Shown here piece after piece: positions 25,743 to 33,853 of a stretch of 34,923 bases of DNA (position 1 is the stretch's first letter; each line of letters begins with the position of its first letter). The notes below the pieces were generated by a model. The model did not search any database. It had not been told where the DNA came from and saw only the letters and a list, made by a program, of their open reading frames with translations. Source of the DNA: Bradyrhizobium oropedii (lineage in GTDB: Bacteria > Pseudomonadota > Alphaproteobacteria > Rhizobiales > Xanthobacteraceae); NCBI RefSeq assembly GCF_020889685.1, contig NZ_JACMYO010000077.1:1-34923 (forward strand), given 5' to 3'. A program made the translations under genes and the position numbers.

Positions 25743-26388
25743 AGCCTTGCGATGGAAGGCGAGCCCGCGGGAGTTCGTTAAGCGGGTGCTTGACATCGCT
25801 GTGAGCGTCACCGCGATCCTGCTGCTGGCGCCGGTTCTAGTAGCGGTGTGGGTCGCGATCCGCCTCGACAGCCCTGGGCCGGCGATCTTTTGCCAGCGCC
25901 GGGTCGGACGAGGCGAGAGGCCGTTCAATTGCTTCAAGTTCCGGACGCTTCGTCACAAGGCCGACGATAACATCCATCGCGACGCTATTCGTCGGGTTTG
26001 GGCGAAGGAGGTTCTCTCGAACGACCCTGATGCCCCGTACAAGCTGACAGATGACCCGCGCGTGACGCGCGTGGGGCGGGTGCTGCGGAGAACCAGCGTC
26101 GACGAGCTGCCGCAACTCGTCAATGTGTTGCGAGGCGAAATGAGCATTGTCGGTCCGCGCCCCGCGATTCCTTATGAACTCGAGTACTTCCGCGACTGGC
26201 ATCATCGACGTCACATCGTGAAGCCCGGCATCACCGGGCTTTGTCAGGTTCGCGGCCGTGGTCGCCTGGGCCCGGACGCGATGCTCGAGATGGACGTTGA
26301 ATATGCAATGAACTGGACCTTGTGGACCGACCTGAAGCTGATTGCTCTAACGGTTCCCGCGGTGCTGCGAGGCCGCGGTGCTCGATAG
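25729..26388 (+). CDS. Initiating sugar-phosphate transferase (bacterial sugar transferase, WbaP/ExoY/PglC fold)
   Basis: A small monotopic phosphoglycosyl transferase, which starts the repeat unit by moving sugar-1-phosphate from a nucleotide sugar to undecaprenyl phosphate. The frame has no ATG near the homology start. TTG 25729 gives 219 residues and begins about 17 residues before the hallmark KRVLDIAVSVTAILLLAPVL re-entrant helix; TTG 25747 or ATG 25600 (long overlap with the previous gene) are alternatives. FCQRRVGRGERPFNCFKFRT is present, the catalytic Asp-Glu dyad is D125-E126 in RTSVDELPQL, and MSIVGPRPAIPYE follows. The large N-terminal domain of WbaP/PssY-type enzymes is absent. 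Its position after the dehydrogenase suggests the diamino sugar could be the first sugar; this is inference. Confidence 0.88.
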   Translation: MSLDEALRWKASPREFVKRVLDIAVSVTAILLLAPVLVAVWVAIRLDSPGPAIFCQRRVGRGERPFNCFKFRTLRHKADDNIHRDAIRRVWAKEVLSNDPDAPYKLTDDPRVTRVGRVLRRTSVDELPQLVNVLRGEMSIVGPRPAIPYELEYFRDWHHRRHIVKPGITGLCQVRGRGRLGPDAMLEMDVEYAMNWTLWTDLKLIALTVPAVLRGRGAR

Positions 26389-26429
26389 GGTTCTCGGGCA
26401 TGGATATGGAATCTGGTGAGGTTTGAAAA

Positions 26430-27590
26430 ATGAATATTCCGTTCGTTGATCTCAAGGCACAGTATGCGACGCTAAAGGATGAAGTGGCCGACGCAATTCG
26501 AGGCGTTCTCGAATCCACGCAGTTCATCGGCGGCGAGGCAGTCGCTTCATTCGAGAGGGATTTTGCCGCCTATTGCCAAGTGCCCTATGCGCGCGGTGTG
26601 GCGAGCGGCACGGACGCGATCCATCTGGCGCTGAGGGCGTTGGGTGTTGGTCATGGCGACGAGGTGATTACAACCGCCCATACCTTCATCGCCACCGCGG
26701 CGGCGATCGTAGCGACAGGAGCGCAGCCGGTATTCGTCGATATCGATCCCGATACCCACACGATCGATCCGAGGATGATCGAGCGGGCCCTGACAAGCCG
26801 CACCAAGGCGATCGTTGCAGTTCACCTCTTTGGCCAGCCGGCCGACATGGGCCCAATCAAGGACATTGCACGACGGCGTGGCCTCTTTGTGATTGAAGAC
26901 GCAGCCCAAGCGCATGGAGCGGAGTATCAGGGGATACGAACCGGGGCGCTCGGCGATGTAGCCTGCTTTTCGTTCTATCCGGGGAAGAACCTCGGGGCAT
27001 ATGGCGATGGAGGAGCGATCACCACCAACAGTGCAGTGATTGCCGAGCGGATCGAACGGTTGCGCGACCACGGTCGAACGACACATTACAACCACGCCGA
27101 GGTCGGGTTCAACAGCCGGCTCGATGCTCTCCAGGCCGCAGTTCTCCAAGTCAAGCTCCGGCGTCTGGATGGGTGGAACGACCATCGGCGGCGTGCTGCG
27201 GAGTGGTACACCGCGGAGTTGAGACACTCGGGCATCAAGACGCCTTTCGTCCGAACGGGGTCCACGCACGTCTACCATTTGTACGTGATCATCACGAACG
27301 AACGGGATGCAATGCGCAAGCGGCTCGACGAGGTCGGCGTGGCGAGCGGAATCCACTATCCGTTGCCGCTGCATCTCCAGCCAGCGTTCGCCTATCTCGG
27401 CTACAAGCAAGGCGATTTGCCGTGCTGCGAAGCGATGGCCGCTCGATCGTTGTCGCTACCGATGTTTCCGGAGCTCACGCGTGACCAGGTGCGCCGTGTC
27501 GCTGCGACCGTGCTAGCTGTTGCGGAGCGCGAAAGCCACCAGGAAATGCGGAAGCCCGTCGCGATGCATGCCGACGGCGGGAAGGTGTGA
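26430..27590 (+). CDS. DegT/DnrJ/EryC1-family sugar aminotransferase
   Basis: A 386-residue PLP-dependent aminotransferase that converts a keto sugar nucleotide to the amino sugar, normally with glutamate as donor. ATG 26430 has GAGG 8 bases upstream. MNIPFVDLKAQYATLK is the family N-terminus; GVASGTDAIHLAL (56-68) binds the cofactor phosphate, D157 in FVIEDAAQAHGA contacts the pyridine ring, and the Schiff-base Lys is K186 in FYPGKNLGAYGDGG. With the upstream C3 dehydrogenase and the downstream acyltransferase it is the expected GnnB/WlbC-type partner giving a 3-amino-3-deoxy sugar. It is separated by 41 bases from the sugar transferase and by 2 bases from the next gene. Confidence 0.9.
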   Translation: MNIPFVDLKAQYATLKDEVADAIRGVLESTQFIGGEAVASFERDFAAYCQVPYARGVASGTDAIHLALRALGVGHGDEVITTAHTFIATAAAIVATGAQPVFVDIDPDTHTIDPRMIERALTSRTKAIVAVHLFGQPADMGPIKDIARRRGLFVIEDAAQAHGAEYQGIRTGALGDVACFSFYPGKNLGAYGDGGAITTNSAVIAERIERLRDHGRTTHYNHAEVGFNSRLDALQAAVLQVKLRRLDGWNDHRRRAAEWYTAELRHSGIKTPFVRTGSTHVYHLYVIITNERDAMRKRLDEVGVASGIHYPLPLHLQPAFAYLGYKQGDLPCCEAMAARSLSLPMFPELTRDQVRRVAATVLAVAERESHQEMRKPVAMHADGGKV

Positions 27591-27592
27591 CG

Positions 27593-28354
27593 ATGAGTCG
27601 AATTAGTCCACGAGCGGTGGTCGAGACCGAGGCGATCGGAGCAGACGTGACGATCGCTGAGTTCGCAATAGTGCGGCCTGATATTGTGATCGGCAACAGG
27701 GTGGTCATTCATCCGCATGTTGTGATCGAGAGTGGGGTGAGAATTGCCGACAACGTCGAGATCTTCCCAGGCGCCTATATCGGAAAGGTACCCAAGGGTG
27801 CGGGCGCGTTGTCGCGTGCGCCGCATTTCGAGGCATGGATCGATATCGGCGCCGATTGTTCAATTGGCCCGCATGCGGTCATTTTCTACGACGTCTCGCT
27901 CGGCGCGGGGACCCTGATCGGTGACGGCGCTTCGATCCGTGAGCAATCGCGGATCGGCTCAAAGACGGTTGTCGGACGTTACGTTACGGTCAATTACAAC
28001 ACGCGCATTGGCGATCGCGTCCGGGTGCAGGATCATACCTGGCTGGCCGGCAATATGACGATCGAAGACGACGTGTTCATATCGGGCTGCGTCGGCACCT
28101 CGAACGACAATGCAATCGGCCGGAACGGCTACGATGGCTCGCCGATGCTCGGGCCCACTATCGCGCGCGGCGCGGCGATCGGCGTGGGAGCCAATCTCCT
28201 GCCGGGCGTCAGGGTCGGTATCGGCGCTATCGTCGGCGCCGGCGCGGTAGTTACGAAGGACGTGCCTGACGGCACGCTGGTCACGGGCGTCCCTGCGGAA
28301 ATCCGACGAAAGCTCAGCGGGGTTGCCGGCACTGCCAAGGCCTCAACGGAGTAG
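27593..28354 (+). CDS. Left-handed beta-helix (hexapeptide repeat) acyltransferase
   Basis: A 253-residue trimeric acyltransferase. ATG 27593 sits 2 bases after the aminotransferase stop, with GGGAAGG about 8 bases upstream. Hexapeptide [LIV]-G-x-x repeats run from about residue 15 to 60 and again from about 85 to 230 (IGADCSIGPHAVI, VGANLLPGVRVGIGAIVGAGAVVTKD), interrupted by a loop (KVPKGAGALSRAPHF). The end, TLVTGVPAEI, is typical of sugar O- and N-acetyltransferases. In this operon it most likely N-acetylates the 3-amino group just installed (WlbB/WbpD role). A longer acyl donor, as in LpxA-like enzymes, cannot be excluded. Confidence 0.86.
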   Translation: MSRISPRAVVETEAIGADVTIAEFAIVRPDIVIGNRVVIHPHVVIESGVRIADNVEIFPGAYIGKVPKGAGALSRAPHFEAWIDIGADCSIGPHAVIFYDVSLGAGTLIGDGASIREQSRIGSKTVVGRYVTVNYNTRIGDRVRVQDHTWLAGNMTIEDDVFISGCVGTSNDNAIGRNGYDGSPMLGPTIARGAAIGVGANLLPGVRVGIGAIVGAGAVVTKDVPDGTLVTGVPAEIRRKLSGVAGTAKASTE

Positions 28355-28356
28355 TC

Positions 28357-29334
28357 GTGAGGATCCTCTGTGTCACCAATATGTATCCGAGCCCGCAGAG
28401 ACCAGGGTCCGGAGCCTTCGTGTACCAGCAGGTAGAGCAGCTGCGCCGGTTCGGCCATACGGTCGACGTCATCAATATGGTCGGATCCCAGTCGAAGCTG
28501 AACTATCTGAAGGGCACCGTTGATGTCGTGCGAATGACCGGCGCGACAACATACGACATCGTTCATGCGCATTATGGATATTCGGCCTTTCCCGCAATGT
28601 TTCGGTTGCGCGCGCCACTCGTCATCACGCTGCACGGGACCGACGTACTGGGGAATATCCTTGAAAGATTGTCTACGCGATTTGTGTCGCATTTCGCCGA
28701 CGCCGTTGTCGTCGTGTCTGAGGAGATGCGGAGGCGGATTCCCGGAATCGTGATTCCCTGCGGGGTCAACCTCGGCGTATTCAAGCCGTACGATCGCAAC
28801 GAAGCGCGAGCGCGACTGCAATGGCCCAACGATAAATTTGTCGTCCTGTTTCCGTTCGATCCGACGCGCCCTGAGAAGCGATATGATCTGGCACGAGCGT
28901 CAATCGACCGGCTGGTGCAGGAAGGCGTCGATGCGCAGCTGATGACGGTTACCAATGTGCCGAACGAGGAAATGCCCTGGTACTATAGCGCGGCAAACGC
29001 CTTGCTTCTCAGCTCGGATTATGAGGGGTCACCGACCTCCATCAAGGAAGCTCTCGCGTGCAATCTTCCGGTGGTGTCGACCAATGTCGGCGACGTCCGT
29101 GAACAGTTGAATGGCATCGCGGGGACGCAGATATGTCCGCCGGACGCTGGCACGATCGCGCGCAGCCTTCGAGAGGCCTTTGACTGGTCGGTGAACGGCG
29201 AGTTTCAGGGGCGGGCGGCAGTGGCGAGATACGACCAGGCGTTCACCGTGGAAAGGATCATCGGAGTATATACCGACGTCATCTCCAACTTTAGGGCAAG
29301 AGCGCAGGGCAGGCGTTTGCTGCGGAGCGGATGA
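28357..29334 (+). CDS. GT4-family glycosyltransferase
   Basis: A 325-residue GT-B glycosyltransferase, shorter than the others here. GTG 28357 lies 2 bases after the acyltransferase stop, with GGAG inside the end of that gene. RILCVTNMYPSPQRPGSGAF is the N-terminal strand and loop; HAHYGYSAFPAM and ITLHGTDVLG are conserved acceptor-side segments. FPFDPTRPEKRYDLA opens the donor side, and SDYEGSPTSIKEALACNLPVV is the nucleotide-sugar site with its two Glu residues eight positions apart. Tight spacing places it in the aminosugar operon, so the diamino sugar may be its donor or acceptor. Confidence 0.87.
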   Translation: MRILCVTNMYPSPQRPGSGAFVYQQVEQLRRFGHTVDVINMVGSQSKLNYLKGTVDVVRMTGATTYDIVHAHYGYSAFPAMFRLRAPLVITLHGTDVLGNILERLSTRFVSHFADAVVVVSEEMRRRIPGIVIPCGVNLGVFKPYDRNEARARLQWPNDKFVVLFPFDPTRPEKRYDLARASIDRLVQEGVDAQLMTVTNVPNEEMPWYYSAANALLLSSDYEGSPTSIKEALACNLPVVSTNVGDVREQLNGIAGTQICPPDAGTIARSLREAFDWSVNGEFQGRAAVARYDQAFTVERIIGVYTDVISNFRARAQGRRLLRSG

Positions 29335-29425
29335 TGGCGATGAGCTTGGCGGAGAGAATGTCGTTACCCGGGTCGTCGCTTTGGCCAGCGTGACGCGAGG
29401 TCGTTGTCGTCAGGGATAAGCTAGA

Positions 29426-30442
29426 GTGAAGCAGGCTCTCACAAACGGCGTGATCGAAGTGGCCCGTCGGTCTGGCCTGCTGCCGGCATTCCGCAAGATC
29501 TTTGCGGGCCGGGCGGCAATTCTCATGTTCCATGAGGTCCAGCAGGATGGCCGCTCGGAATTGATGACCGGGACTTCAGTCGGCCTCTTTGAGTATTCGC
29601 TCAATTGGCTGCGGCAGGAAGGCTGGGAGATTGTCAGTCTGGCGACATCTCTCGAGCGGTTGGCGTCGGACCCCGGGAGGGGGGGCCCCTATGCGGTGCT
29701 GACCTTTGACGATGGCTACCGGGACAATGTCGCGACCGCGCTTCCAATCCTCGAGCGATACAACGCTCCGTTCACGATCTACGTTCCCACTGGCGCGCCG
29801 AAACGGACGTTGCAGGCGTGGTGGCTGGGTTTGCGTGAAATGTTTCGCTCTGGAGACACGGTAACGATCGACGCGATGGACAGGCGATTCCATTGCCCTC
29901 GATTGCGCGAGAAAATGGCGGGTTTGAACGAGGTAACTGAGTGGTTACATCAAGATTATCGCCGGATCGCAACGCTTGATCCAACGTTCAGAAAGGCAGG
30001 CCTTTCGTTATCGGACTTGAATGAGGCATATTTTCTGGATGAGCGCGAGCTTCAAGACTTGGCGCGGCATCCTCTTGCGTCAATCGGCGGGCATACCGAA
30101 TCGCATGCCGCCTTATCGTGCCTCGATATTGAGCCCGCAAGGGCCGAAATGGCAGATAACCGCTGCTATCTGGAGCAATTGCTGCAGCGTCCGGTTCAGC
30201 ACTTTGCTTATCCTTACGGTGACTCCAAAGCATGCGGCCCCAGGGAAGCGAGCCTTGCAAAGGACATCGGCTTTTCAACTGCCGTGACAACCCGGCATGG
30301 GCAGCTGTCTGATCTCAAGTCCGGTCATTTTGCGCTTCCTCGTCTCGGCGTAGGGGGGCCATTCGATACGATAGCTAAATTCGAGGCACGCATCAGTGGC
30401 ATTCAATCCGCGGCCCATATGCTGCTGGGGTCCCAACGTTGA
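29426..30442 (+). CDS. CE4 polysaccharide deacetylase (NodB domain)
   Basis: A 338-residue carbohydrate esterase 4 protein, which removes N- or O-acetyl groups from sugars with a divalent metal. GTG 29426 has AGGGA 9 bases upstream. Motif 1 is TFDDGYRDN at 93-101 (D95 base, D96 metal), motif 2 is H223-T-E-S-H227, and the third is HFAYPYGD at about 259-266. All three are intact, so it should be active. No clear signal peptide is present (N-terminal stretch is amphipathic), so it may act on the lipid-linked unit in the cytosol. An insertion at about 125-215 is longer than in NodB. It follows the GT4 gene by 91 bases. Confidence 0.86.
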   Translation: MKQALTNGVIEVARRSGLLPAFRKIFAGRAAILMFHEVQQDGRSELMTGTSVGLFEYSLNWLRQEGWEIVSLATSLERLASDPGRGGPYAVLTFDDGYRDNVATALPILERYNAPFTIYVPTGAPKRTLQAWWLGLREMFRSGDTVTIDAMDRRFHCPRLREKMAGLNEVTEWLHQDYRRIATLDPTFRKAGLSLSDLNEAYFLDERELQDLARHPLASIGGHTESHAALSCLDIEPARAEMADNRCYLEQLLQRPVQHFAYPYGDSKACGPREASLAKDIGFSTAVTTRHGQLSDLKSGHFALPRLGVGGPFDTIAKFEARISGIQSAAHMLLGSQR

Positions 30443-30504
30443 ATGTAGGGCTGAACCACTCACTGCAAGGTGAACTGCATCGGCCCGCTCGGGAGGGCGC
30501 TGAA

Positions 30505-31626
30505 ATGCGCATATTGCACGTTATCGAACGTCTCGGCCCGGGAGGAAAGGAACGGCAAATCGTCGAGCTGCTGAAAGGACTTTCCGCTCACAGTGACATA
30601 AGGTCATTCGTCGCCGTCATGGACAAGGACGAGGTTCGCCTTGAAATTGACCGCGAACACGCACAAGTCATTCAGCTCAATCGCAGAGGCAGAAAGGATC
30701 TGCGCCTTTTCAAGACCCTGTACGAACTGGTTGCCGACCTGAAAATAGATATCGTCCACTCGTGGGGCGCGATGTGCTCCGTCTATGCAGCGCCGGTTGC
30801 GAAAGTGTGCCGGACGGCCTTCGTAAATGGGTTTGTGCGAGATGCGCCCTCGCATATGACACTCTGGAATGAGGGGTACTTGAGAGGCAAGCTGACGATG
30901 CCATTCTCAGATGTCGTTGTTGCCAATTCGCGGGCGGGCCTGGCTGCCTATGGTGTTCCCGAGCGCAAGGGGCTCTGCATCTACAACGGGTTTAGTCCTG
31001 AAAGGGTCTCCAACCTGAAGGACAAGACCGAACTTCGCAGCAGTCTGGCGATTGAGACGCCGCACATTGTCGGGATGGTCGCTAACTTTACGCCCAGAAA
31101 GGATTATGAAACCTTCGTCGAGATGGCATGCCGCATTTGCCGTCTTCGGGACGACGTCACGTTTTTGTCTATCGGTAGCGGTGAAACGTTGCAGCATGTG
31201 CGCGACAGCATCCCGACTGAACATTCGCGGCGCATAAAGTTCCTGGGGCGGCGGAACGACATAGAGAGCATTGCCAACCTCTTCACCGTTGGCGTTCTCA
31301 CTACCAATAGCCAATTGCACGGGGAGGGCATTTCCAACGCAATAACCGAGTGCATGGCGTTGGGTAAGCCGGTTGTTGCAACAGACGATGGAGGCACTTC
31401 TGAGTTGGTGCTGGAAGGGCAGACCGGATTTCTTGTGCCGAGCCATGACGCCGGTGCTTTGACCGATCGCGTGCTCAAGCTCCTCGACGATGCTGAACTT
31501 TCTGATCGTTTTGGTGCTGCAGGACGTCGGCGCGTTGAAACAGCGTTCTCACTGGATACGATGTGCGATGCATATCTCTGCCTTTATCGGAAAGTGGCCT
31601 ACAACTGGCGCGACCACGCGCGATAG
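30505..31626 (+). CDS. GT4-family glycosyltransferase
   Basis: A 373-residue GT-B glycosyltransferase. ATG 30505 is chosen over TTG 30439 because GGGAGGG lies 7 bases upstream and the fold starts at RILHVIERLGPGGKERQ (Gly-Gly loop). VHSWGAMCSVYAAPVAK and IYNGFSPERV are acceptor-side and hinge landmarks. VANFTPRKDYETFVEMA opens the donor domain, and GEGISNAITECMALGKPVVA with DDGGTSELV forms the donor site. It is the last gene of the + strand operon and ends within a strong hairpin. Confidence 0.88.
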   Translation: MRILHVIERLGPGGKERQIVELLKGLSAHSDIRSFVAVMDKDEVRLEIDREHAQVIQLNRRGRKDLRLFKTLYELVADLKIDIVHSWGAMCSVYAAPVAKVCRTAFVNGFVRDAPSHMTLWNEGYLRGKLTMPFSDVVVANSRAGLAAYGVPERKGLCIYNGFSPERVSNLKDKTELRSSLAIETPHIVGMVANFTPRKDYETFVEMACRICRLRDDVTFLSIGSGETLQHVRDSIPTEHSRRIKFLGRRNDIESIANLFTVGVLTTNSQLHGEGISNAITECMALGKPVVATDDGGTSELVLEGQTGFLVPSHDAGALTDRVLKLLDDAELSDRFGAAGRRRVETAFSLDTMCDAYLCLYRKVAYNWRDHAR

Positions 31627-31658
31627 GGTCGATTGATCGTTTGGTCGTTCGACCCTAT
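31623..31658 (+). terminator. Hairpin at the end of the + strand operon
   Basis: A perfect 10-base stem, ATAGGGTCGA (31623-31632) with TCGACCCTAT (31649-31658), and a 16-base loop. The left arm contains the TAG stop of the last GT4 gene. Only a short T-rich stretch (TCTTGG) follows, so it is an imperfect intrinsic terminator or an RNA 3'-end stabiliser. The next 280 bases to 31939, between convergent genes, hold nothing I can identify. Confidence 0.5.
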
Positions 31659-31939
31659 TCTTGGCAACACGACGTGCGATTAGAGTTTTGCTGAAAGGGA
31701 AGGGTGTTGGCCGCAAATGGTCGGGCCGTGCAGAGGTGGGTGACGGACTCGCATGGTGGCGGTGGTCGCTCTCTTCCGCGCCGGCGATCGCCCAGATGAG
31801 TAGGGATGGTCGTCTCGGTTGAGCCACCCCAAAAGCAACGCGTGATGCTGTCCACGTTGTTCGCCTGTGTCTGGCCAAACCTCAGTCTATTGTTGCGCAT
31901 GGTCCCGATCGCCGTATCGAGCGCGTTTGCCTTGGGCGC

Positions 31940-33853
31940 TCAAATCGGTTCAGGAACGGAATGCCTCGCTAGAATCTCCAGACTTGACGGCTTGAAGGCT
32001 CGCAAGAACAGCTCCAGGTTGGCCAGAGACCAGAGCACCTTCTCGTGGTTTTGACGGCGGGCGAGATGCTCGTTGACCAACTGCCTCAAGACATCCCTGT
32101 CGCAGAAGGATGCCACACGCGCGCCGTCGCAAACTAGCAAATCGGAGATGAATTGGCGATAGGGACCGCGAAACCACTCCTCAATTGGCACACGAAATCC
32201 GATTTTCTTGCGCGTTAGAATCCGCGCTGGAAGAGTGTTCTGCATCGCTGCTCGCAGTACTGACTTGCCGCCGCTCCGACCGACCAGGAAACTGTCCGGA
32301 AACCGCGCTACAAGCTTGGCGAGACAGATGTCCATGAATGGCATCCTGCCCTCAATTGAGCCTGCCATCATCATTCGGTCAGCACGTTCAAGGAGGTTGT
32401 CGGGTAGCCATGACGTCTGATCGAAGAACAGCGTGCGCCGGACATTCGAGCCGGCGGCCATCGAGAACGGATGGGAATCCGGCGGCGTTACAGGTAGGGG
32501 GCGTCCGATAATGCGATCCCGTTCGTTAGGGGAAACTCCGCCAAACCAGAGTTGCATCCGGCTCGGCCAATCCCGCTCGCCCGCTGCACTGGTCACGATC
32601 TTGGCGCGACGCATATCGTACGGAAGTGCGCGCATTGCGGGTGATATGATGCGATCATGAATGGTCTGAGGAACCAGTCGTTGATAGAGCTCGATCCACA
32701 ACTCAGCTCGATGCTTGGGATACCCGCCTAGCAGTTCGTCTGCTCCTTCTCCAGTAAGGACCATTTTCACTTTGTTCGCCGCCACATGCGACAACATCAT
32801 AACCGGAATATCAGCTGGCTCGGCCGCAGGGCCGCCGCGACGCAGAATTGCGGTTGGCCAGCTCTTCAGGAAGTCGTGCGGCTCCAGCACGATCTCCTCG
32901 TGATTGGTGTCGAATTGACGAGCGATGGTGCGGGCGTGATCAAGCTCGGAGTAGCTCGCTTCACGGAAGCCAACCGAGAAGGTGCGCACGCGCTCGGAGC
33001 TATGGCGGACCATGGCAGCGACGACCGCAGACGAATCGATGCCGCCAGACAAGTAGGCTCCAAACGCAACGTCGCTCCGCATGCGAATCCGCACGGCATC
33101 ATCGAATGTCGCCTTGAACATCCGGACGGCCTCGCCAAAGTCCGTGATGTCGGGCTCTGCTGATGCCAACGGTGGTGTGAAATACCGAGTGATGTTCATG
33201 CGACCCGCGCGCCACACCAGATGGCAGCCCGGGGGAAGCTTGCGCACGGCTTGAAAGAATGTTCTGGGGCCGGGAACATATCGATTGAGGAGATAGTGCT
33301 CGACGGCGTGCGGGTCGATCCGGGTATCCATGCCCGGAAACTTGAGGAGCGGCTCGATTTCCGACGCGAACAAGATCCCTGCGTTCTCGGCTATGAACAG
33401 CGGCTTCTTGCCGAACGGGTCGCGCGCCAGGACAAGCTGCTGGGTCCTCGCATCCCATAGCCCGAACGCGAACATGCCACGGAAGCGCCTGATCGAATCT
33501 AGTCCCCAAGCCCGGTAGGCTTCGATCAGTACTTCCGTATCGGAGGACGTGCGAAACGCATGACCGAGAGAGACGAGCTCCTCGCGTAACTCAACGTAGT
33601 TGTAGATCTCCCCGTTGAATACGAGACCGATTGAGCGATCTGCGCTCCACATTGGCTGGGCTCCGCCCTCGATATCGATGATCGAGAGACGCCTATGCCC
33701 CAGGCTGACTTGATTGCGCTGGTCGGCAGTGTCGCCCTGCCAGTGGCCCGCGCCGTCGGGGCCCCTGTGCTTCATCAGGTCGGTGAGACGGACAAGAGTT
33801 TCGTAGTCTTGCCGGTGCTCTCCCCGGAGTACCCAGCCAAAAATCCCGCACAT
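31940..33853 (-). CDS. AsnB-type glutamine-hydrolysing amidotransferase
   Basis: A 637-residue class II glutamine amidotransferase/asparagine synthase. The start is fixed at ATG 33853 because the product must begin Met-Cys (MCGIFGW), Cys2 being the N-terminal nucleophile; an upstream in-frame extension of ten codons is ignored. AGGAG sits only 2 bases before the ATG. The glutaminase half (1-220) has RGPDGAG (30-36) and FNGEIYNY (79-86). The synthetase half has the ATP pyrophosphate loop SGGIDSS at 269-275 and TGEGADELLGGYPKH further on. In polysaccharide clusters such proteins (WbpS-like) amidate uronic acids to uronamides, or are EPS-linked AsnB paralogues of unclear substrate. It is convergent with the aminosugar operon, so transcribed separately. 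Confidence 0.88.
   Translation of the reverse strand: MCGIFGWVLRGEHRQDYETLVRLTDLMKHRGPDGAGHWQGDTADQRNQVSLGHRRLSIIDIEGGAQPMWSADRSIGLVFNGEIYNYVELREELVSLGHAFRTSSDTEVLIEAYRAWGLDSIRRFRGMFAFGLWDARTQQLVLARDPFGKKPLFIAENAGILFASEIEPLLKFPGMDTRIDPHAVEHYLLNRYVPGPRTFFQAVRKLPPGCHLVWRAGRMNITRYFTPPLASAEPDITDFGEAVRMFKATFDDAVRIRMRSDVAFGAYLSGGIDSSAVVAAMVRHSSERVRTFSVGFREASYSELDHARTIARQFDTNHEEIVLEPHDFLKSWPTAILRRGGPAAEPADIPVMMLSHVAANKVKMVLTGEGADELLGGYPKHRAELWIELYQRLVPQTIHDRIISPAMRALPYDMRRAKIVTSAAGERDWPSRMQLWFGGVSPNERDRIIGRPLPVTPPDSHPFSMAAGSNVRRTLFFDQTSWLPDNLLERADRMMMAGSIEGRMPFMDICLAKLVARFPDSFLVGRSGGKSVLRAAMQNTLPARILTRKKIGFRVPIEEWFRGPYRQFISDLLVCDGARVASFCDRDVLRQLVNEHLARRQNHEKVLWSLANLELFLRAFKPSSLEILARHSVPEPI

Noticed and set aside
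26547..27410. 287-codon reverse frame opposite the aminotransferase gene
   Set aside because: The forward frame has the complete PLP motifs, so the reverse frame is a shadow.
29331..29393. 20-codon ORF coupled by ATGA to the end of the 28357 GT4 gene
   Set aside because: Too short to judge; ATGA overlaps are frequent by chance at TGA stops.
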